64,000 nt of DNA from JAGPUQ01 sp036677085 (lineage in GTDB: Bacteria; Pseudomonadota; Gammaproteobacteria; Pseudomonadales; Porticoccaceae): positions 1 through 64,000 of the forward strand of contig JAKFFI010000037.1 in NCBI GenBank assembly GCA_036677085.1, read 5' to 3'. Position numbers and translations under genes: made by a program. This document shows, piece after piece, positions 35,098-43,363 of the stretch. How positions within the stretch are numbered: position 1 is the first letter of the stretch; each line of letters opens with the position of its first letter. The notes under the pieces were generated by a model. It saw nothing but the letters and a program-made list of their open reading frames with translations, did not search any database and had not been told where the DNA came from.

Positions 35098-35415
35098 TCA
35101 GGTCGTGGGGAGGAGCGGCGGGGCGCGGGGCTGGAACGCGGGGTAGGGGATCAGTGTGACGGCTTGTGACACCAGGTCGGTCGGTGTCGGGTGGATGGGT
35201 GCGACCACACCCTGGGCCGCCTCGGGAGCGAGGCCCGGTTGCTGGGTGTCGGCGCCCAGAAAGGCGTCGCAGGCGCTGGTATGGGCGTGGAAAGGATGGT
35301 CCGCATCATGCACTGCCACCGCGACCTGACCTGCGGCCAGCAGCATCACCGCCAACAGCATCCGCGCCGCTGCACAGGCGGGGAAGTGGGACCGGGTGCG
35401 CCGTGGCGTGGTCAT
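35098..35415 (-). CDS. Small exported His-containing protein, unrecognised
   Basis: This protein has 105 residues from the ATG at 35415. A hydrophobic stretch (AARMLLAVMLLAAGQVAVAV) looks like a signal peptide and is followed by HDADHPFHAHTSACDAF, a His/Cys-rich segment that could bind metal. It recalls small DUF2946-like proteins near metal transporters, but the match is loose. It leads the minus-strand metal set, 68 bases before the porin-like gene. Confidence 0.55.
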   Translation of the reverse strand: MTTPRRTRSHFPACAAARMLLAVMLLAAGQVAVAVHDADHPFHAHTSACDAFLGADTQQPGLAPEAAQGVVAPIHPTPTDLVSQAVTLIPYPAFQPRAPPLLPTT

Positions 35416-35604
35416 GGACAGATGCGGATGGGTCACGGGACTGGCGGCGATCCTAACCCGTGCATCCGACCGCGACAAGCGCGGCAGCGCCATGCGTTGC
35501 TGTGGCGGCGTGGCGTGCGGCTCGCAGCCGTGCATGCCGGCATCCCGATCGATACCTGATATGACAGGCCTTTTGTCTCACTTTATTGGTTACCATGGGC
35601 CAAG

Positions 35605-35640
35605 TCGGCGCGGCGGAAGACCGCCGCTGTCCCAGCGGCT
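35605..35640 (+). promoter_or_regulatory. Mutually exclusive hairpins in the nhaA leader
   Basis: GCGGCGG-AAGA-CCGCCGC (35610-35627) and GCCGCTG-TCC-CAGCGGC (35623-35639) are both perfect 7-bp stems sharing bases 35623-35627, so only one can form at a time. They sit 54-83 bases before the nhaA start. Lithium-sensing nhaA-I riboswitches occur upstream of nhaA genes, but I cannot confirm that consensus here. Confidence 0.4.
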
Positions 35641-35692
35641 GCGACGGCTGATGTGCGTGGATCGCCGTCACGGGCAAGGAGATGCAGTACTC

Positions 35693-37090
35693 GTGAGCCA
35701 TCAGGACCCTGAACCCTTCGGTTCCGCCCCAAACGACGCGGGTCGCATCCGGGCGCCCTGGGAACGGACTTTCGAAAAAATCCTCACCCCCTTTGAGGAG
35801 TTCATTCATCGTCAGACCACCGGCGGCATGGTGCTGATGGTCTCGGCGATCCTTGCCTTGATACTCGCCAATTCCGGTATGGCGGCGGCCTACCAGCATC
35901 TGGTCCACCTTCCAGCCCATATCGGTATCGGCGATTGGGGGATCGAAAAAACCCTCCACCACTGGATCAACGACGGCCTGATGGCGTTGTTTTTCTTCGT
36001 GGTCGGACTGGAGCTGAAGCGGGAAATTCTGGTTGGCGAACTCGCCAATCCCCGCCATGCCGTGCTGCCTATCCTCGCGGCCATCGGTGGCATGGTGGTG
36101 CCGGCGCTGATTTACATGGCGTTCAACGACGGCGGAGACGGTGCCCGCGGCTGGGGTATTCCCATGGCGACGGACATCGCGTTCTCGATCGGCGTGGTGG
36201 CGTTACTGGCGGGGCGCGTACCCAAGGCACTCATCACCTTTCTGGTGGCCCTGGCGATCGTCGATGATCTGGGCGCGGTGATGGTCATTGCAATTTTCTA
36301 TACAGAAAAACTCGCGCTGGGGTGGCTCGCGGGCGCGGCGCTGGTGCTCGGTACGATGCTGCTGCTGAATCTGGCCGGCGTGCGCCGCACGATGCCCTAT
36401 TTTCTGCTGGCGGCGGTGCTTTGGTATCTACTGCTCGAATCCGGGATTCACGCGACGCTTGCGGGTGTGCTCGGCGCTTTCACTGTGCCCGCCCGACCCA
36501 GTTACGATCCGGGGCTGTTCAGCCAGCGCACCAGGACACTCCTGGCGCGGTTCGACGCCAGCTATCACCCCGGCGCCAGCATTCTCACCAACGATGAACT
36601 GCGCGCGGTAGCGCAGGCGCTGGGCAATGGTGCGATCCAGGTACAGGCGCCGTTGCAGCGACTGGAGCATCTTTGGAACCTGCCGGTGGCCTTTCTGGTG
36701 GTGCCGCTATTTGCCCTGTTCAACGCCGGCATTCCGCTGGATTTTGGTTCCCTGATGACGACGCTGACTCACCCCATTACCCTGGGCGTGACTCTGGGTC
36801 TGGTGGTTGGCAAGTTCATAGGCATTACGGGCGTTGTATGGCTGGCGTTGAAGCTGGGTATAGGGGAATTGCCGACCGGCACCCGCCTGAGTCAGATCGC
36901 CGGGGTATCGCTGCTGGCGGGTATCGGTTTCACCATGTCCATTTTCATCGCCGAACTGGGCTTTGCCGCGCACCCGGACGAGCTGCTGATGGCCAAAACC
37001 GGAGTCTTGCTGGCTTCGTTGATTGCCGGTTTCGGGGGGTACATCTGGCTGCGCCTGGCGGCTCCCGCCATACCTCGCGCGGACGCGTAG
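35693..37090 (+). CDS. nhaA: Na+/H+ antiporter NhaA
   Basis: NhaA expels sodium (and lithium) in exchange for two protons, protecting against salt and alkali. It has 465 residues from the GTG at 35693, with AGGAG about 11 bases before; an ATG at 35652 is the alternative. Signatures are GLELKREILVGEL, PMATDIAFSIGVVALLAGRVP and the ion-site Asp pair in VALAIVDDLGAVMVIAIFYT. The N-terminal cytosolic extension is about 40 residues longer than in E. coli. It fits the halophilic profile given by ectoine genes. Confidence 0.95.
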   Translation: MSHQDPEPFGSAPNDAGRIRAPWERTFEKILTPFEEFIHRQTTGGMVLMVSAILALILANSGMAAAYQHLVHLPAHIGIGDWGIEKTLHHWINDGLMALFFFVVGLELKREILVGELANPRHAVLPILAAIGGMVVPALIYMAFNDGGDGARGWGIPMATDIAFSIGVVALLAGRVPKALITFLVALAIVDDLGAVMVIAIFYTEKLALGWLAGAALVLGTMLLLNLAGVRRTMPYFLLAAVLWYLLLESGIHATLAGVLGAFTVPARPSYDPGLFSQRTRTLLARFDASYHPGASILTNDELRAVAQALGNGAIQVQAPLQRLEHLWNLPVAFLVVPLFALFNAGIPLDFGSLMTTLTHPITLGVTLGLVVGKFIGITGVVWLALKLGIGELPTGTRLSQIAGVSLLAGIGFTMSIFIAELGFAAHPDELLMAKTGVLLASLIAGFGGYIWLRLAAPAIPRADA

Positions 37091-37236
37091 CGAAAGGGGT
37101 AACCGGAACCGCGCCGGGTACCACAGGGTTCGACGGGTGACGGCGTCCGGGGAGTGGCCCGACGCGTCGGCGCGACCAGCGAGCCTGCCGGGCTCCGGGT
37201 TAAGAAACATACGCTTTATTCCAGAGGAGAATCGCA

Positions 37237-37701
37237 ATGGCAATGGTCAACCTGAAAACCGCAACGTCCGAGCAGATGGGCAAGATCATTCCCTACCTCA
37301 AGGTGTTTTCACACCTCAATGTGAAGCTGTACCGCTGGAGTGGGGGACGCATCCTCGGCAAACTCAACGGCCATGACGTTTGCCTGGTTACGATGACGGG
37401 TGCAAAGTCCGGCGCCCAACGCACTATTCCGCTGATGTACGTGCCCTATCGTGACGGCGTGATTGTGGTCGGTTCCCAGGGCGGCGCGCCCAAGAGCCCG
37501 GTGTGGGTGAACAATCTCATCGCCCATCCGGATATCGAGGTGCAGTACAAAAGCAAAAAGATGAAATTGCGTGCCCGCCGCGCCAGCGCCGAAGAGAAAG
37601 AGGCGGTGTGGCCGGTGTGCTGCCAGCACTATCCAGATTACGAGATCTACCGGCAGCGCACGCCGCGGGACATTCCGGTCTTTATCTGCGAGCCGCGTTG
37701 A
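37237..37701 (+). CDS. Deazaflavin-dependent nitroreductase-family protein
   Basis: This protein has 154 residues. The split-barrel fold of the DDN/DUF385 family is indicated by GKLNGHDVCLVTMTGAKSGAQRTIPLMYVPYRDGVIVVGSQGG and PVWVNNLIAHPDIEVQ. Actinobacterial members use F420; whether this one uses F420, FMN or another ligand is unknown. GAGGAG precedes the ATG. It is alone, between nhaA and the convergent phosphotransferase gene. Confidence 0.82.
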   Translation: MAMVNLKTATSEQMGKIIPYLKVFSHLNVKLYRWSGGRILGKLNGHDVCLVTMTGAKSGAQRTIPLMYVPYRDGVIVVGSQGGAPKSPVWVNNLIAHPDIEVQYKSKKMKLRARRASAEEKEAVWPVCCQHYPDYEIYRQRTPRDIPVFICEPR

Positions 37702-37710
37702 TCCGGGCGT

Positions 37711-38895
37711 TCAGTCCAGCAGCTCCGTCAGTACCGCCACCGCGATGGCGCCGATGCCGCCGATCAGATTCATCATGGCGTCGAGATGGGTCTTGCGGCC
37801 GTGCGCCACGCGCAGGCTGGTGGCCGCGATGGACGCCATCTTGTAGTGGGTGAAGACATCGTAGTAATGCAGGCGCGCGCGGTCGACCGGATTTCCCGAT
37901 AGTTCCTCGTAGCGGGCCAGCAATTCGTCGAACGGCAACAGCCCGCAGGCCAGCAGCTTGCCGCGCTCGTCGGGGCAGCCGAGCAGCTTGCAGCCGACAT
38001 AGGCCAGATCTTCGTGGTAGTCGCCCAGGTGACACAGCTCCCAGTCGAGGATGGCGTTGATGCGGCCGTCCGGGGTGTACATGAAATTGCCGCTGCGGTA
38101 GTCGCCATGCACCACCACCGGATTGGCCACTGCCGGCATGTTGGCTTTCAGCCAGCTGGCGGCGTACTCGATGACCGGATGGGCCTGCACCGTGTCCTCG
38201 TGCCAGATACGCTCCCAGAGTCCCAGCGACCACAGGTTCGCGTCGGTGGTACCGGGTTCCGGAGCGTCGTAGCTGGACAGATCGCAGCGGCGCCAGTCGA
38301 GCCGGTGAATCCCGGCGAGGTGCTGCACGAACTGGTCCCGGAGCTGGGCGCGCAACCCCGGCTCGAACGACATGCCGAGTCCGGTGACCTTGCCGCCTCC
38401 TTCCGGCTGCACGATGCCCTCGAGAAAACCCGCGATCAGAAAGGGCCGCCCGAGTGCGGTCGGATCGGCCTCGACCCAGTGCACCTCGGGTACCGGCACC
38501 CTGCCCTGCATGGCGCGCAGGATCTGCGCCTCGCGCAGGCGGTGGGTTTCGACCACGGATTCGAGCGGATCCATGCGCAGCATGAGCTTCTTGCTGTCGG
38601 CGGCGGGGCGGTGCAGATCGAAGGTGAACTGCTCCTTGGACGCGCCTCCGGTGAGGCGCTTCAGGTTGGCGATGCCGAGCCGGGCGTCCCCGGTGGCGCG
38701 GCGCAGGTAATCGAGCAGGCGCGGCTCCAGGCGCGAGAAATCCATGCTCTGTTCGCGTGGGTCGGCGCGCTCGATCAGCTTGCGGGTGAGTACCTCGTCG
38801 AGCGCGCGCTCGACAGGAAAGCGCGCGCGAATGCCGGCGATCCAGTCCGGCGTCGGCCGGGCGCGCCGGCCCAGGGTCGGTGTGTGGTGACGCAT
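37711..38895 (-). CDS. Aminoglycoside-phosphotransferase-fold family protein
   Basis: This protein has 394 residues. The APH/choline-kinase fold is shown by LTGGASKEQFTF (nucleotide loop), the Brenner motif VVHGDYRSGNFM and the metal motif ILDWELCHLGD. It resembles the acyl-CoA-dehydrogenase-associated (ACAD10-like) kinases rather than antibiotic-resistance enzymes. The likely substrate is a hydroxylated small molecule or acyl group. It is last of three same-strand genes, 19 bases after the AttH-like gene. Confidence 0.8.
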   Translation of the reverse strand: MRHHTPTLGRRARPTPDWIAGIRARFPVERALDEVLTRKLIERADPREQSMDFSRLEPRLLDYLRRATGDARLGIANLKRLTGGASKEQFTFDLHRPAADSKKLMLRMDPLESVVETHRLREAQILRAMQGRVPVPEVHWVEADPTALGRPFLIAGFLEGIVQPEGGGKVTGLGMSFEPGLRAQLRDQFVQHLAGIHRLDWRRCDLSSYDAPEPGTTDANLWSLGLWERIWHEDTVQAHPVIEYAASWLKANMPAVANPVVVHGDYRSGNFMYTPDGRINAILDWELCHLGDYHEDLAYVGCKLLGCPDERGKLLACGLLPFDELLARYEELSGNPVDRARLHYYDVFTHYKMASIAATSLRVAHGRKTHLDAMMNLIGGIGAIAVAVLTELLD

Positions 38896-38914
38896 GGCGG
38901 TGGCCCCGCGCTAC

Positions 38915-39847
38915 CTACATGGCGACTTCCTGGATTTCCCCCCAGCCGACCACGCCGCCGAGCTCCCAGCGCATGAAGGTGTGGGTGGCGAAGAGGTAAG
39001 GCCAGGGCGACCAGGGATTGGAGGTGAACGCGGTGCCGGTGAAACGATGGCTGCGACCGCGCTTGTCCTCTACCTGCAGGTCCATGAACTGGTGCAGCAG
39101 GCCGTTGCGCAACACCCGGCCCTTGCCCTTGGTGAGGCCATAAACCTTGTCGCCCTCGCGGACATAGCCGTGGACGATGGCGGCGTAATCGTTTTTGTCG
39201 TCCGGGTTGATCACCCAGATGCAGTGGATGCTGGTGTCGTTGTCGAAATTGGCATTGAGCCAGCAGAAATTGGTGAACTGGTCTTCGTGGCGCAGGCCCC
39301 AGCTGTGATCCATGCTGGACACGCAGTCGATCGGGAACTGCTTGCCGTCGAGAATCATCTTGCCGGTCACGCGGCCGCTCTGATCCCAGTGCCCGGCGTA
39401 GGCGGTATCGGATACGGTGTCGCCGCCGTGGCTGACCTGGGCCAGCGGATCCATGGCGGGGTCGTGGATGTCGTAGGGCTCCATCAGGGCCTTGTAGGTC
39501 ACATCGAAAGACAGGCGCTTGCCGTCGTCGAAACGGATGTCGTAGTCCATCACCGGCTTGGTGCATTTGACCGCCAGACCGTTGCCGAGGCGGTAGTCGT
39601 CGAAATTGGTTTTGGGAAACGGCAGATGCACCTGGTTGTTGGTGTAGCGCACCAGATGAGGCGTATTGGAAAAGCCGTCGGTGATGGTGATGCTGGACAG
39701 CACCGCACCCAGATTCTGCCGGGTCAGCACATAGACGTTGACGTGCAGCGGCTCCTCGGGAACGTAAAAGCCGAAGTAATTGGTCTCCGCCCAATAGGTG
39801 TCGTCGGACGTCGGCGTATGAAAGTACATGTCTTTTGCGGTGATCAT
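38915..39847 (-). CDS. AttH/CrtC lipocalin-like family protein, function unknown
   Basis: This protein has 310 residues. It carries no signal peptide and reads as an all-beta protein with many aromatic residues, e.g. MYFHTPTSDDTYWAETNYFGF and CVSSMDHSWGLRHEDQFTNFCWLNA. The latter resembles the tandem lipocalin-like domains of AttH, hydroxyneurosporene hydratase (CrtC) and uncharacterised DUF7064/7065 proteins. GGGGGAAC lies upstream. Its neighbour is the phosphotransferase-fold gene, a pairing that hints at a shared pathway. Confidence 0.65.
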   Translation of the reverse strand: MITAKDMYFHTPTSDDTYWAETNYFGFYVPEEPLHVNVYVLTRQNLGAVLSSITITDGFSNTPHLVRYTNNQVHLPFPKTNFDDYRLGNGLAVKCTKPVMDYDIRFDDGKRLSFDVTYKALMEPYDIHDPAMDPLAQVSHGGDTVSDTAYAGHWDQSGRVTGKMILDGKQFPIDCVSSMDHSWGLRHEDQFTNFCWLNANFDNDTSIHCIWVINPDDKNDYAAIVHGYVREGDKVYGLTKGKGRVLRNGLLHQFMDLQVEDKRGRSHRFTGTAFTSNPWSPWPYLFATHTFMRWELGGVVGWGEIQEVAM

Positions 39848-39995
39848 GGTGTTCCCCCGGTAGCTGCTGTTTTAGTTGTCGATGAGCGGCCGCGCACGAC
39901 GCTCACTGCATGGTTCCGCAGCGTTTATAAACCAAGGCGGTCTGTGGCGAAAGGAAACGTTGCGTCCGGCCGGCGCGGGATGGCCGCCGCCAGGG

Positions 39996-40379
39996 TCAGG
40001 CGGGAATGACGATGTCGGACAGGGCGAACAGTTTCCAGCCCCCGGCGGTGCGGGTAAAGGCATAAAAGGCCGCGACGGTCTCGATCAGGGAGCCGTCGGC
40101 GCGCACCCGCTCGGCGCGGCGCAGGATCACATGGGCCTTGTCGGGCGCGACCAGTGACACCTCATAATCGGCATTGACCGTGGTGTGCCACTGCTTGCGC
40201 TCCCGCAGGGCCTGCGGCGAGACCGGGAAGCGGTCGAGCAGGCGGGTTTCGCCCGCGCCGATATAGGCCAGGGGGAATTGCACCAGGGATTCGACGGCGG
40301 TCAGGTCGCCGTCTAGGAAGGCGCGCAGATAGCGTTCGTATGCGGCCCTCACCTCCCCGGTGCTGGTGTCGGTGGTCAT
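39996..40379 (-). CDS. SnoaL/NTF2-like small protein
   Basis: This protein has 127 residues from the ATG at 40379 (MTTDTSTGEVRAAYERYLRAFLDGDL). A helical start, five strands and AAFYAFTRTAGGWKLFALSD fit the SnoaL-like cone fold, used by cyclases, isomerases and many unknown proteins. It is first of three genes reading the same way, 148 bases before the AttH-like gene. GGAG lies 12 or so bases upstream. Confidence 0.7.
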   Translation of the reverse strand: MTTDTSTGEVRAAYERYLRAFLDGDLTAVESLVQFPLAYIGAGETRLLDRFPVSPQALRERKQWHTTVNADYEVSLVAPDKAHVILRRAERVRADGSLIETVAAFYAFTRTAGGWKLFALSDIVIPA

Positions 40380-40461
40380 CAGGGCGGGACTCCTGGGTGG
40401 TGGACCGGACACAGGATAGCGCGACAGCAGCGTTGGCAGGGCGCTGCCCTGGCGCGCCGGC

Positions 40462-40902
40462 TCAGGCCGGTTTCAGCGCCGCCCCACCGGGTTTTGCAGT
40501 GATTCGGTGTGCCAGCAGCAGGCCCGCGATCATCGCCGGGATGAAGGCGAGGGTCGGCGCGTAGCCGTAGGTCAGGCCAGCCAGTGCCGGCCCCGGGCAG
40601 TAACCGACCAGACCCCAGCCGATGCCGAAGAGCGTCGCGCCGATCAGCAGGGGCTTGTCGATATCGGTCCTGGTGGGCAGCGAGAAGCTGCCGGCGAAGA
40701 GCGGGGCGGGATTGCGGAGCACGAATCGATAACCGAGGGTGGTGACGAGCAGGCCGCCACCCATGACGAAGGCGAGGGTTGGATCCCAGGCGCCGAAAAG
40801 ATCGAGGAAATCCTGGACCCGTTTGGTGCTGGTCATGCCCGAAACGGCCATGCCGATACCGAACACGATCCCGGAAGCGAGCGCAGCCAGTAGTTTGCCC
40901 AT
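40462..40902 (-). CDS. YeeE/YedE-family sulfur transport protein, second half
   Basis: This membrane protein has 146 residues and four to five hydrophobic segments. IVFGIGMAVSGMTSTKRVQDFLDLFGAWDP and GWGLVGYCPGPALAGL are the DUF6691/YedE signatures; the Cys in GYCPGP is the conserved one thought to relay thiosulfate or persulfide sulfur. It lies four bases after its sister gene and has GGAGG before the ATG. Together they equal one full-length YeeE. Confidence 0.85.
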   Translation of the reverse strand: MGKLLAALASGIVFGIGMAVSGMTSTKRVQDFLDLFGAWDPTLAFVMGGGLLVTTLGYRFVLRNPAPLFAGSFSLPTRTDIDKPLLIGATLFGIGWGLVGYCPGPALAGLTYGYAPTLAFIPAMIAGLLLAHRITAKPGGAALKPA

Positions 40903-40906
40903 GAAA

Positions 40907-41326
40907 TCAGCCTCCGGTGGTCAGGCGCAGCAGGGTAACGGTGACGATCCCCGCGGCCATGAAGGTGAGGGTCGCGATGATGGAACGTTTCGACAAGCGC
41001 GCAATGCCACAGATACCGTGGCCGCTGGTACAGCCGGAGCCGAGCCCGGTGCCGAACCCCACCAGCAATCCGCCGATTACCGCGAGCAGCACGCTCGCGC
41101 CAGGCACGGGCGCCTTGAAGTCGGCATTGAGCAGGGGTGGCAAGGCGCCGCCGAGTACAATGCCGAGCACGAACAGGAGCCGCCACAGGCGTTCGCCCGC
41201 ACCCTGGGTGAAGACGCCGGACAGAATGCCGCTGACGCCAGCGATGCGGCCGTTCAGGGCCATCATCATGACGGCGGCGACGCCGACCAGACCGCCGCCG
41301 ATGGCGGCTAATACGAAGTGATGCAT
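40907..41326 (-). CDS. YeeE/YedE-family sulfur transport protein, first half
   Basis: This membrane protein has 139 residues. IGGGLVGVAAVMMMALNGRIAGVSGIL and VGFGTGLGSGCTSGHGICGIARLS are the YeeE signatures, with the conserved Cys in GCTSGHGICG. The ATG at 41326 faces the ArsR-family regulator gene across a 211-base AT-rich gap. The two half-genes probably work as a hetero-oligomer importing a sulfur compound such as thiosulfate. Confidence 0.85.
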   Translation of the reverse strand: MHHFVLAAIGGGLVGVAAVMMMALNGRIAGVSGILSGVFTQGAGERLWRLLFVLGIVLGGALPPLLNADFKAPVPGASVLLAVIGGLLVGFGTGLGSGCTSGHGICGIARLSKRSIIATLTFMAAGIVTVTLLRLTTGG

Positions 41327-41439
41327 GCTGTTCCTCCAGCCAGAGCGCGAGGGTTGTGGTGTGTTCCCGCCGGTGGCCGGGTTTCACGGACTTCTTTCGT
41401 CCGGAGGTTGCGGTCCGGCGCGAGCCACTTTTTGCCACA

Positions 41440-41480
41440 TTACATTAGGAAAATACAAATTAGCAATATTTACTTCTGCA
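41440..41480. promoter_or_regulatory. AT-rich control region between yeeE-type genes and the ArsR regulator
   Basis: Around 41440-41480 the sequence turns AT-rich. AAATA (41451-41455) and TATTT (41467-41471) form an imperfect dyad with 11 bases between. It is the natural binding place for the regulator, but I see no strong palindrome. Confidence 0.35.
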
Positions 41481-41537
41481 TATCCGGGGAGGTCGGCTAT
41501 ATTCGCGCTCGATGACCGGGCCCCGGGAGGAAAGGCC

Positions 41538-41861
41538 GTGCAGCTCGATTTGACCGCGCTGGCCGCGCACGCCGAAGTCGCCGAAGCCTTGCTGAAGGCG
41601 ATGGGAAATCGCAACCGGCTGATGGTGCTCTGCACCCTGCATGAAGGCGAGTTGTCGGTGGGCGAGTTGAACGCGCGTATCCCGCTCAGCCAGTCGGCGC
41701 TGTCCCAGCATCTGGCGACGTTGCGCCGCGCCGGGCTGGTCGCGACGCGGCGTGAGTCCCAGACGATCTACTACCGGCTTGGCGATGCAGCGGCCAGCGC
41801 TGTCATCGCCACCCTCCACGGCCTGTTTTGCAAGGCGCCCGCTTCCGCCGCAGTCAAGTGA
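41538..41861 (+). CDS. ArsR-family persulfide-type repressor (SqrR/BigR-like)
   Basis: This winged-helix protein has 107 residues from the GTG at 41538, with GGAGG nine bases upstream. The recognition helix is LSQSALSQHLATLRRAGLV. Cys32 (LMVLCTLHEGE) and Cys98 (GLFCKAP) are 66 residues apart, the same spacing as the two sensing cysteines (41 and 107) of SqrR, and no arsenic- or zinc-type metal motif is seen. It likely represses the divergent YeeE/YedE genes until reactive sulfur links the cysteines. Confidence 0.8.
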   Translation: MQLDLTALAAHAEVAEALLKAMGNRNRLMVLCTLHEGELSVGELNARIPLSQSALSQHLATLRRAGLVATRRESQTIYYRLGDAAASAVIATLHGLFCKAPASAAVK

Positions 41862-42645
41862 AGGTGTGCTCCGGCTGCGGGAACTCGCCGGCGCGCACCG
41901 CCGCCGCATAAGCCTGAAGTGCGCCCAGGATGTCGCCAGCGCCGGCGAGGAAATTGCGCGCGAACTTGGGCGCGCGCGGCGAAATCCCCAGCATGTCCTG
42001 CAATACCAGCACCTGAGCGTCGGTATCGGCGCCGGCGCCGATACCGATCACGGGCATCGCGAGCTCCCGGCTGACGCGCGCCGCAAGGTCGCGCGGAACG
42101 CATTCCAGCACCAATAAACTGGCGCCTGCGCTTTCCAGCAGATGGGCGTCCTGCACCATCTGCTCCGCTTCGCTGTGGCCGCGCCCCTGCACCCGATAGC
42201 CGCCAAACTTGTTCACTGACTGGGGGGTAAGGCCCAGGTGTCCGCACACCGGAATGCCGCGCTGGTTGAGCATCGCCACCGTCTCAGCCAGCCATTCCCC
42301 GCCTTCCAGCTTGACCATCTGCGCGCCCGCCTGCATGAGCAGGGCGGAGTTGGCCAGTGCCTGTTCAGGAAGCGCATAGGCCATGAAGGGCAGGTCGGCG
42401 ATCAGTAGGGATTTGCTGTTGCCGCGGCGCACGGCCGCCGTGTGATGCAGCATGTGGTCCATGGTGACGGGAACGGTGCTGTCGAAGCCCAGCATCACGT
42501 TGCCGAGCGAGTCGCCGACCAGCACCACCTCGATACCCGCGAGTTCGACGAGGCGGGCGAAGCTGCTGTCGTAAGCCGTGATGACCGGAAATTTCTCGCT
42601 GGCCCGTTTCAGATCGTTCAGGGTATGGATGGTTACGGCTTTCAT
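41854..42645 (-). CDS. panB: 3-methyl-2-oxobutanoate hydroxymethyltransferase
   Basis: PanB makes ketopantoate, the first step of pantothenate synthesis. It has 263 residues. ITAYDSSFARLVELAGIEVVLVGDSLGNVMLG carries the metal Asp, and GHLGLTPQSVNKFGGYRVQG, LVLECVP and VIGIGAGADTDAQVLVLQDMLG are conserved. Its 3' end overlaps the ArsR-family gene on the other strand by eight bases. It is the last gene of the dksA-gluQ-pcnB-folK-panB stretch. No panC follows here. Confidence 0.97.
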   Translation of the reverse strand: MKAVTIHTLNDLKRASEKFPVITAYDSSFARLVELAGIEVVLVGDSLGNVMLGFDSTVPVTMDHMLHHTAAVRRGNSKSLLIADLPFMAYALPEQALANSALLMQAGAQMVKLEGGEWLAETVAMLNQRGIPVCGHLGLTPQSVNKFGGYRVQGRGHSEAEQMVQDAHLLESAGASLLVLECVPRDLAARVSRELAMPVIGIGAGADTDAQVLVLQDMLGISPRAPKFARNFLAGAGDILGALQAYAAAVRAGEFPQPEHTFT

Positions 42646-42660
42646 GAGTCTGCCCGGATG

Positions 42661-43350
42661 TCAGGACGGCGGATTGTATTGCGGGTTGTAGTAGTGGCGA
42701 CCACTTTTCACGCCGATCAGAAATTCCACCAGGCGGCGGTAGTCGACATCGTTGCCGGCCACATCGATGTCGCGGGTATTGACGATCACCAGGGGCGCAT
42801 CGTCGTAGTAGTGAAAGAACTGGGTATAGGCTTCGTTCAGTTGGCGCAGATAGTCCGTCGTAATGGCGCGTTCCATGGCCACGCCGCGTTTCTGAATGCG
42901 CGCCATCAAGGTCTCGGGGGGTGCCTGCAGATAGATCACCAGGTCAGGCACCGGTTTGTCGATGGTGAGCTGGTCGTAGACCTGCTGGTAGAGACGCAGC
43001 TCTTCGTCATCCAGGGTGACACGGGCAAACAAGGGATCCTTGTCGAGCAGGAAATCGGCCACTCGGACCGGCTGGAACATGTCGCCCTGGCGCAGCTGCT
43101 GGATCTGGCGGGTGCGCTGGAACAGGAAGAATAATTGGGTGGGGAGGGCGTTGGTGCGGGGGTTGGAATAGAACCGCTCCAGGAACGGGTTCTCCTCTAC
43201 CTCTTCAAGCAGCGTGTCGTAATTCAGCGTCGCGGCGAGGCGCCGTGCCAGTGTGGTTTTGCCGACGCCTATCGGTCCCTCGATGGCAATAAAGCGGGGC
43301 AGGCTGGCCGTGTCGAAGGCCAGCTGAATGTCGTTGGCAAGTATTTCCAC
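42661..43350 (-). CDS. Deoxynucleoside kinase-family protein
   Basis: This protein has 229 residues from the GTG at 43350, which has GGAG seven bases upstream. The P-loop is IEGPIGVGKTTLA, and LDKDPLFARVTLDDEELRLYQQVYDQL and VIYLQAPPETLMARIQKRGVAME with its lid follow, as in deoxyadenosine/deoxyguanosine kinases. It probably phosphorylates a nucleoside. The place between folK and panB is common in gammaproteobacteria. Confidence 0.85.
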   Translation of the reverse strand: MEILANDIQLAFDTASLPRFIAIEGPIGVGKTTLARRLAATLNYDTLLEEVEENPFLERFYSNPRTNALPTQLFFLFQRTRQIQQLRQGDMFQPVRVADFLLDKDPLFARVTLDDEELRLYQQVYDQLTIDKPVPDLVIYLQAPPETLMARIQKRGVAMERAITTDYLRQLNEAYTQFFHYYDDAPLVIVNTRDIDVAGNDVDYRRLVEFLIGVKSGRHYYNPQYNPPS

Positions 43351-43363
43351 GGCGGGCTCCGGC

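Noticed and set aside
35416..35692. Looked for a Zur operator upstream of the metal-uptake genes.
   Set aside because: No sequence resembling the AT-rich palindromic Zur consensus was seen here or in the gap at 35030-35097.
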